In this document: one piece after another, positions 55,701-64,000 of the stretch
How the letters are laid out: every line of letters begins with the position of its first letter
Position numbering within the stretch: position 1 is the first letter of the stretch
DNA from: Platerodrilus igneus
Lineage: Eukaryota > Arthropoda > Insecta > Coleoptera > Lycidae
Length of the DNA: 64,000 bases
Direction: 5' to 3'
Assembly: GCA_036346225.1 (NCBI GenBank)
Contig: JARFIW010000170.1
Span: 5,456,501 to 5,520,500 of the forward strand
Notes under the pieces: model-generated
Told to the model about the DNA's origin: nothing
Seen by the model: the letters and a program-made list of their open reading frames with translations, nothing else
Database searches by the model: none
Made by a program: the position numbers and the translations under genes

Positions 55701-57511
55701 GGAAAATTAATCTTAAACGGATAAATTAATAAATAGTAGTGTTCATTAAGCAGGCATTTCAATAAAATTTTAATTTTATTAAGGATAATAAACTTAAAAA
55801 CCAGAGAAACCTAAGTTTGTTTCTGTTGAATACATATTTGAACGTAACTGAGGTTCATAAATTATTGTAAAACCACAAAAAGGATAAGTATAATAATTAT
55901 AACGTGGTCATATCGTTTTAAGAAAGCTTTAGCATTATAAAGTAAATAACAGTAAAAAGACTAATAGGCGTGTCCCATTTCAGAATTATCCCAAATAGTT
56001 TTAGATAAATTAAGTAGAATTAATGTTATATAATACAAAAGTAAACCTAGACAACCCCAAAAGCATATTCAGACAATGTAGTAATGATTTAAAAGCAAAC
56101 AGACGCATAGCAGTAGAATTCACCAATTTCAAGTTATAAATAATTAATTGTATCATTCAAAGCGAAATAAAAAGGTTTTCAATGTATCTATTGGAACTGC
56201 TAGAATAATAAAATAACTCCATGAACGTGGCTTTTGCATGATAGTAACATAGGAGTTCATGCTAGATTCACCTGATAGGAAGGTTATACAACGACATAAT
56301 CCCAGTAAACCCAAGAAAAGGTAGGAAAAAAGGATGAACGCTAAACAGTAAACGGAGAACAATTATAATTAATTATCCGTGAAAAGTTAATTAAAAAATT
56401 AAAATTTAGTAATACGAGCAAGTAGTATAGAGGGCTGAAAGTTGAAAATGAACGAAACACAGCTTCCAGAGAAAATATGATTGAATTTTCCGCAAGAAAA
56501 AACGCAGCCTGCGTTTATTTTTTTTTAACTTACGCTAGCACGGCAGGGTAACATTCAAATCACGTGTTGTGGAATTATCGTCCTTACGTTCGGCTAAAGG
56601 GGTTACGGATCTGAACAGTCACCCCTCCAATAATTTGGTATTTTGTGTTGAGTTAAAGGAGCTGGTGTTTTCTGGATATTTTTAACCTTTTAACAGATTA
56701 ATTAAACCGCGAGTAATTATAAGATTTTATCATTATACTTATTAATTATGTACATGTGGACTAAAGATAACGGTTGGTGTTTATGAAACAGGAAGATAAT
56801 CGAACGTGAAAGTTATTATTTTGTTAAACGATGATTTAGCGACGAAACAAGTGTTGGTTAAATTTAAGCATTATGTTATCATTTTATAATTAAGAAATAT
56901 GTATGAACTGATGTTAAATTATTTTGAATCGACCACGAAAACAAAAGGAAAAGTTGGCATTTAATTGTTTTCTATGTTTGTTATTAAAGGTATTTTCACA
57001 AATTGGAATTTATGTCATGTAATTAATTATTGTGCGAAACGGGAAAATTGATAGTATTTTTGATAGGTTTCATATAATGTTCTTTTTTTATGATTTCTTG
57101 TAGTAATAGCTGAGATTAAGAAACTAGTTTTTTTAAAAGTATATTTGTATGTACACTGCAATTATTTATTGTCAATACAGGTTCAGTATAAGTTGAATTT
57201 TATTTGCACTTTTCTATGAACTAGAACACAAATTGGGTCATTGCAAAACGATATCAAGTCACTTCAATGATGGAATCATATTTGGGAAAGGCCTCGGTTT
57301 CGAGATTTCCTTTAATTTTGGGAAAACTTAATAAGTGTTTCAAGATATTCTAAAGAAAGGTAACGTATAATGTGATAAATTTAGCAACCCCAAACAAGGG
57401 AGACCTACGCGGAATGACAGTCTTCTTTGTAGGAATAATATCGAAGGGATTGCTGTGACAGACTGTTTGTCACCCCTTAAGTAAAAGCCTTTCAGGCTAA
57501 GTGAATATTGT
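55701..57511. other. AT-rich DNA, nothing recognised
   Basis: No coding content; 69-codon minus frame 56153-56362 is unremarkable. Confidence 0.4.
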
Positions 57512-57650
57512 AACGTAGCTTGTTTGGATTTTAGCCACTTTATTATTATCTTTTATTATTTCTTCCATACGAATTCACTTCTGCACCACGGTAGTTGGCT
57601 AAAGCACCTTTAAATTGCTACGGAGTCTCCGCACCTTCAGGTCAAATTTA
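57512..57650 (+). repeat. dispersed repeat T, copy 2
   Basis: See copy 1 at 31405. Confidence 0.5.
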
Positions 57651-57739
57651 AATGCATATCCTAGCGCTCATTTTACCAGTAACAGTATATGTTATTAGTT
57701 TTGTTTATAAATAAGTTTTCCTCTATTTTTCAGGGTGTT

Positions 57740-58250
57740 GAGAACAACATGGGTAAGAAACAGATTCAACTAATATCCTTTGCCTGTTCAAAAAACTGCC
57801 GAAACAGCTCACGATACCAACGATGCGTTTGGCCCAAGGATCACTAAAGAACGGTCTGCACAATCGTGGTTTAAAAAATTTCGCAGCTGTGACGAGAGCC
57901 TTGACAACGATGAACGTAGTAGTCGGCTATCAGATGTTGGCAATAATAAACTGAGAGCTCTACTTGAAGCCAATCCTCGTACAACCGTTCGGAGCTTGCT
58001 TCTGAATTGGGCGTAACATATGCAACGATTTGTAACCATCTACAGAAATTTAGAAAAACAAAAAATCTCACTAAATGACTGTCGCACAAATTAAACGACA
58101 GTCAAAAAAATTCTAGTTTTAAAGTGTCGTCTGTCCTACTTTTGTGCAATAAAAATTATCCATTTCTGGAATGAATTGTAACGTGCGATAAAAAGTGGAT
58201 TATTTATGACAATCGACAACGACCTGCGCGTGAGTGCATTCTAAAATGTA
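57740..58250 (+). pseudogene. mariner (SETMAR-type) transposase, N-terminal part
   Basis: Helix-turn-helix pair: AFGPRITKERSAQSWFKKFR, then SCDESLDNDERSSRLSDVG and LRALLEANPRTTVRSL (57810-58000). After shifts, IVTCDKKWIIYDNRQRP (58178-58230) is the first catalytic Asp block (TCDEKWI.YDN in relatives, with Glu changed to Lys). The rest of the catalytic core is missing or decayed. Confidence 0.65.
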
Positions 58251-61200
58251 GTGGAGTATTTACCTGTCGTTTCTTATACCAAGTCCTTACTGTTATTATC
58301 TTGCCTGTTACTGTTTTTTTTTTTTGTAGCAAACCAACTAACTCCGCCAACGAATTTCGTCTAGAAAAAGCCTTTTCGCACCGACACGTCGTACAACTCT
58401 GAGATTAAGAACAATTATTGGTTAACCAGCTTACTATTATGTACAAATTTAGAGGTAAGCGAATTATTAGTTAATTTACATTGTGAATTTGGTAAATTAG
58501 TATATTTCACTTGTAAATTTCTGTGTTACATAGTACACCCTCAATGCAAGCACGCGATTAATTACAGCACCTTTACCATTTGGTTACCGATCTTATTTAC
58601 ACGAATATGATAGGTCAATGGTTGCCATGGCTGTAGTAATTTTAACAGAAACTATGATTCAACAATATTTTCTAATTGGTTTACAAGAAGGAATAATGAT
58701 CATTATGCCCGACTCAATACTGCCGTTGTAAATTAATAGATAGCATTATATATCAAATACACGTAAAATAATATGCGATTAATATATTTGTCGAGAATAA
58801 AATAATTTATATTTTACAATTCGAAAATCAAGACATATTGTACTACCTGAAAAAACATCGAAATATGAAGATGTGGGTCTAAATTATAAAATAAGAACTC
58901 AATTAAATAAGTTAAGAACAACTCCTAGTAAACATAAAGAAATAGCGGCATATGTGTTTTGTATTCGGTGCACAAAGGATGAATCTGTTTGTTGCCTATT
59001 CATTATAAGAAACTTAAAAATAGTCTAACTTACATCGAAAAACCATAAGACACTTTCTATAGCAGTTATACTTAGAGATAGGTGACCTTGAAATGTAGCC
59101 ACAACGTGATAACTGAAAGCATACCAACGATGTTTGTTACCTACATCAATAAAATCAGTTTATTCGGGAGAATGATAACGTTACATCCTATCCGGAAGCA
59201 TATCAACCCATACAGAAACTGAAAAACGTTATTATACATAGTTTTAGGTTGTATAATCCAAAAAATTTTTATACTCTTTAAGGTTACGTCTATTAGTTGT
59301 AAGTTTTGTCCCATCTTTCCTCTCTCTAAATCATTCCACCCTTCCAATTTTGATGGACAAAGTGTGCACGTTAATCTATCCGTGATATTCCAAGGTAGTC
59401 AACCTTTTGCCTCTCTTCGGATATTAACAGCATGCGCTATCTGTATCAACTACAGTTTATCAATAAATGCTTCTTATTCAAAGTCATATTCTATATTTCG
59501 CTATTTAAGAAATCTCGTTCATTTTATATCATTTAAAAAGTTTTAAAACTATTTGAGTTGGTTGCCGTTTAAAAAGTGTTACGTAGAGTTTTGGCCCTAG
59601 AGGATCTAGCCGGTAGTTCAAAGAGAAACTCGGTGAAGTACCCCGTTAAAAATTTTGTTTCGATAAAACATTGCAAACCTTGGCTGTAATAACAAGAACA
59701 ATTGCCGACTAACTTAGTGGGATGGGTTGTTTAAGTGTTTGAAGAGGATCTCAGAATGCTATCGTGGGTGAAATACCAGTCTTCACCGGAAATTATCGTG
59801 GACGATAGGTAATTTTGAAATACGGGTGCCCCTAGAGAAAACCTCAGAAGGTATAACAAGATGGTGCCAAAACCCGAGATCAAAAAAGTGATTCGGGTAT
59901 AAAACTGACATGAGAAATAATAGAATACACTAATGAGACAACCAACCTGAAATAATCGTTCACAATAAGGACACTAATATATCTATTTAAAAACTGCTAG
60001 CTGAAAAAAAGGTTTTCAAAACGAAATGTTAAATTACCTGAATATTAATCATGCAACTAGGTAATTGTAATATATTTTATTATGTCCATGCTGGAACTAT
60101 TACCTCTACAATAGCTGTGAAAAACACCAATAACTGCTCAAGTTAATAACAAGAACGTGCTAAGGACATGTTTATAAGTTCATTCAGTTAAAATAAAAAA
60201 AAAATAGCTGTATGTTATAGTTTCACAAGTTTAATCATAAATACCTGGAAGTGATTTTCGATGGAAAATACCAACAGGAACAACTAAAAGCAATAATATT
60301 CTGGACTCAATAAGTTCTAACCGGGTCCCATCGGACTTCCGGGGCTTCGCTTAAGAGTTGTATATTATTACTTCACGTGTCATATTTCAATATGAAGTTG
60401 ATTACCGAAAAAACAATTCTCCTAGAATTAAAAATAGACAACTTGTTAGGGCATTATTACAAATTTTAACGATTAATAACATTAATCGGTTCGATACCTA
60501 GTAATCGACGGTTAAGTATACCTACTCAAGTTTTGCGTGTTATCAGTTTCGATGGTAATGACGAAATGCTCTATAAAAAAAATTATCTTCCCTCCGTACA
60601 CGATTCGAGATATCTTCGGCAGAATTCGGACAAATAAATTAACACTACAAACTGAAATTACCAGAAACATTTTTTCTCTATCTAACATATGTAGTATTAT
60701 CTTACTGAACCTTTAACTAAAAGCAGAGAGATTATCATTTTCTGAATTAGCATAATTGTGCGCGTGAAACTTTTTCGTGCCAAAACCACGAGGTCATAGA
60801 TGTCCGCGGTATACCTTATTAATCAAAACAATTGAATAGTAAAACTACAACAATTTAGAGTACAAAGTAACCATGATATCATTCTTAACCTTAAAAAAGA
60901 CACCAAACTGAATTTGTCAACCTCTGAGTATGAACAATAAAGATATAAAAAAATCTTTTCTTAGATCAAAAATGCACGTAACCCAAAGATTATATTTCAT
61001 AAAAGAAATAACCTAATCCTATTGATGGGATTTGCCAATACAGAAACTATTAAAATGAAATATGATTATAAACATCTCAGGAGAATGTCACAAAGGGTTT
61101 TATAATTTTCGCCAGAAATTAGACACGCTCAACTATTGTTTTGATCCTCGTTGAATAATTTCTTGAAAGAGTAAACTTAATAGCCGATTCCTTGTTCCTA

Positions 61201-61379
61201 GAAGATTGTAAATCGTCAAATCTTTTACATTTTAAAAATTTTTATAAATAAAAATATAGAAAATTGAGGCAAAAAATATGTAACTCGCTAAAGGATGCTC
61301 TAATTTTAAAAATTGTTTAATAGATTTGGAATCTACATTTGGTGAAATAAACCGAAATCCAGGTGTAAAGTAACTTTGA
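58251..61379. other. AT-rich DNA, nothing recognised
   Basis: Several short frames, none with recognisable content. Leads into the satellite edge. Confidence 0.4.
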
Positions 61380-62700
61380 GTTTCCTAGCTTATAACTCGG
61401 CAAATGTTGATCCGATTTTAAAAATTGCAAAAAAGATTAAAAATTCTTAGGAAATTCTGGATTAAACACATATCTCAAGTCCTTAAAAAGCATCACAAAA
61501 CAGAGATAAGGTACAGAGAGCAAAGATCTGTAGGCTTGCCCGAATTAACAAAACTCGAAAAGATTTAGATTTCCCAAGATTATGTCTTTGGTAGCCCAGA
61601 AAACCCTCAGAAAACAGGGATAAGGTGCCCGTAACAAAAGTCTTGAAAGTTTAGGTTTCAAAAGGGTTGTAGCTTGGCAAGTGCTAGCCTGATTTCTAAA
61701 ACTCAAACAAATTTATATTCCTTAAAAGACTCTGGATACAATGCACATTTTAGGTGCCCTAAAAAACCCTCCGGAAACAGAGATAAGTTGCAAACAGCAA
61801 AAATCTCGGAGGTTTAACCCTCACAAGGATTACAACTTGGTAAAGGGTTTGATTTCTAAAATTCAAAGATTTAAATTCCTCAAGAAATACCGGATATAAT
61901 ACACGTCTTAGATACCTCAAAACCTCCCGGAAACCGGTATAACGTACTGGCAGCAAACTTCTTGGAGGTTTATGCTTCAAAAAGGTTGTAGATCGGTAAG
62001 GGTTAGCTCGATTTCTAAAATTCGAAGAGATTTAGATTCCTTAATAAATTCTGGATCTAATGCACATTTTAGGTATCACAGAAAACCCTCGCGAAAAAGA
62101 GATAATATGCAGACAGCAAAAATTTCGGACGTTTAGCCCTCGAAAAGATAACAACTTGTCAAAGGTTGGCTCGATTTCTATAATTCGAAGATATTTAGAT
62201 TCATCAAGAAATACCAAATCTAATACACGTCTTAGATACCTCAAAAAACCTCCCGGAAACCGGAATAACGTGCTGGTAGCAAGTATCTTTAAGGTTTATG
62301 CTTCAAAAAGGTTGTAGATTGGCAAGGGTTAGCTCGATTTATAAAATTCAGAGATTTAGATTCCTTAAGAAATTCTGGATCTAATGCACATTTTAAGTAT
62401 CGCAGAATGCCCTCGCGAAACAGAGATAAGATGCAGACAGTAAAAATTTCGGACGTTTAGTCCTCAAAAGGATTACAACTTGTCAAAGGTTGGCTCGATT
62501 TCTATAATTCGAAGATATTTAGATTCATCACGAAATACCAAATCTAATACACGTCTTAAATACCTCAAAAAACCTCTCGGAAATCGGAATAACGTGCTGG
62601 CAGCAAGTATCTTGAAGGTTTATGCTTCAAAAAGGTTGTAGATTGGCAAGGGTTAGCTCGATTTCTAAAATTCGAAGAGAATTAGATTCCTTAAGAAATT
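61380..62700 (+). repeat. ~162-bp satellite array, left edge
   Basis: Monomers begin with a GGATCTAATGCACATTTTAG- or AATCTAATACACGTCTTAGA-type box; anchor positions 62053, 62216 and 62377 give 163 and 161 bp. Two monomer types alternate, giving a ~324-bp dimer. Monomers before ~61.9 kb are much more diverged, as expected at an array edge. Confidence 0.85.
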
Positions 62701-63155
62701 TGTAATGATTTTAATAATTGCAACGGACTAAATACTCATTGGGTATTTTTGCATTGAAAATAAAGGATGGAACGGTTTTATTATTTACTATGACAAAAAA
62801 ATATCAATCATTGAATTGCTGACTTACCTACTTAACTTTACTTATAACTAATTCAACCCTCGTTATTCTTGCGTGTTTAACTGGATATCGTAAATTGATT
62901 AACGAGGCTGTCCGTTCTTCTTTGATAATCATATGTAAATTGCAGTAATAATGATTATTGCTCGAATTCTTGTACCATGTGTATCTCTACTCGAGAATAA
63001 AAATACGATAAGTATATTCCGCCTGAAGTACGGAGCCGACTGCCGCTTTCTCTCTTGAACCAACCCCACATTCTAACAAGCTCCCCACTCCACCCCAAGC
63101 AGGAACCCAACACATCACCTGTTCACTTAAAATTCCAATAGTAGAAACCACTACA
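62701..63155 (+). mobile_element. solo-LTR-like insertion (455 bp) in satellite
   Basis: Starts TGTAATGATTTT and ends ACCACTACA, with 5-bp flanks AAATT (62696-62700) and ACATT (63156-63160), one mismatch. Contains AGAATAAAAATACG (polyadenylation signal) and a C-rich right part, as in LTR R-U5. The satellite resumes at once on the right (CTGGATCTAATGC). Confidence 0.6.
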
Positions 63156-64000
63156 ACATTCTGGATCTAATGCACATTTTATGTATCCCAGAAATCCCTC
63201 GCGAAACAGAGACAAGATGCAGACAGCAAAAATCTCGGACGTTTAACCCTCAAAAAGATTACAACTTGTCAAAGGTTGGCTCAATAATTCAAAGAAACTT
63301 AGATTCATCAAGAAATTCTGGATCTAATGCACGTCTTAGATACCTCAGAAAACCTCCCGTAAACCGGAATAACGTGCTAGTTGCAAACATGTTGGAGGTT
63401 TATGCTTCAAAAAGGTTGTAGATTAGCAAGGGTTAGCTCGATATCTAAAATTCGAAGAGAATTAAATTCCTTAAGAAATTCTGGATCTAATGCACATTTT
63501 AGGTACCCTAGAAAACCCTCCGGAAACAGATAAGTTGCAGACAGCAAAAATCTCTGAAGTTTAACCCTCACAAGGATTATAGCTTGAAAAGGGATTTGAT
63601 TTCTAAAATTCGAAGATTTAGATTAATCAAGAAATACCGGATTTAATACACATCTTAGATACATCAAAAAACCTCCCGTAAACCGGAATAACGTGTTAGC
63701 AGCAAGTATCTTGGAAGTTTATGCTTCAAAAAGGTTGTAAATTGGCAAGGGTTAGCTCGATTTCTAAAATTCGAAGAGAATTAGATTCCTTAAGAAATTC
63801 TGAATCTAATGCACATTTTAGGTATCCCAAAAAACCCTCGCGAAACAGAGATAAGATGCAGACAGCAAAAATCTCGGACGTTTAGCCCTCAAAAGAATTA
63901 CAACTTTTCAAAAATTAGCTCGATTTCTATAATTCGAAGAAATTTAGATTCATCTAGAAATACTGGATCTAATGCACGTCTTAGATACCTCAGAAAACCT
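63156..64000 (+). repeat. ~162-bp satellite array, continues past window
   Basis: Alternating monomer types continue to the last base; one monomer (63480-63640) is closer to the diverged edge type. Confidence 0.85.

Noticed and set aside
62060..63421. 85- and 83-codon frames with similar proteins
   Set aside because: They repeat because they lie in satellite monomers; no sign of selection on coding.

Overview
The window looks like a gene-poor, repeat-dense stretch of an arthropod (probably insect) nuclear genome. It is AT-rich. No complete host gene was recognised. The recognisable proteins belong to mobile elements typical of insects: Polinton/Maverick-like DNA elements, RTE-type LINEs, a LINE RNase H tail, a Penelope-like element, LTR retrotransposons, and Tc1/mariner-type transposases of both the DUF4817 and SETMAR kinds. 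A tRNA-derived SINE, foldback elements, microsatellites and a ~162-bp satellite array are also present. The species cannot be fixed from the sequence. Nearly every coding region carries frameshifts or stops.

Region 1-13.2 kb is the most interesting. Two copies of one Polinton-like (virus-like) element lie tail to tail. Copy A (+ strand, running in from the left edge to ~5.2 kb) keeps, in order: the end of a double-jelly-roll capsid-like gene, a psq-type helix-turn-helix fused to an A32/FtsK-like packaging ATPase, a DUF8207-like gene, a phage-tail-fibre-like repeat protein, a retroviral-type integrase, and a small conserved nuclease-like protein. Copy B (- strand, 7673-13150) is complete at both ends. 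It has terminal inverted repeats made of a 10-bp minisatellite and a 6-bp target duplication (TACATT). It has lost the capsid and ATPase genes, has a foldback sequence where they should be, and has an LTR-like insertion between integrase and nuclease genes. No protein-primed DNA polymerase gene is visible, so both copies look non-autonomous or truncated.

Region 13-29.8 kb holds one copy of an unknown dispersed repeat, a LINE RNase H fragment, noncoding retroelement-like blocks with (TA)n tracts, and a broken LTR retrotransposon (23.16-28.62 kb). That retrotransposon has gag and integrase but no protease, reverse transcriptase or RNase H, and a 2.17-kb TG...CA insertion splits its gag. A nearly whole mariner-like element (28.63-29.80 kb) abuts its 3' LTR.

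Region 29.8-43.1 kb contains an RTE-type LINE split by a 1.86-kb LTR-like insertion, further LINE tails and two broken mariner-like copies. Region 43-59 kb contains more copies of the dispersed repeat, a foldback element with hammerhead-like cores, a Penelope-like 3' end, a long (GT)n tract, arrays of a TATCGATACG decamer, a SINE and a mariner fragment. From ~61.4 kb to the right edge the window enters a satellite array of ~162-bp monomers in ~324-bp dimers, interrupted by a 455-bp solo-LTR-like insertion. All calls are from reading the sequence; no database search was run.
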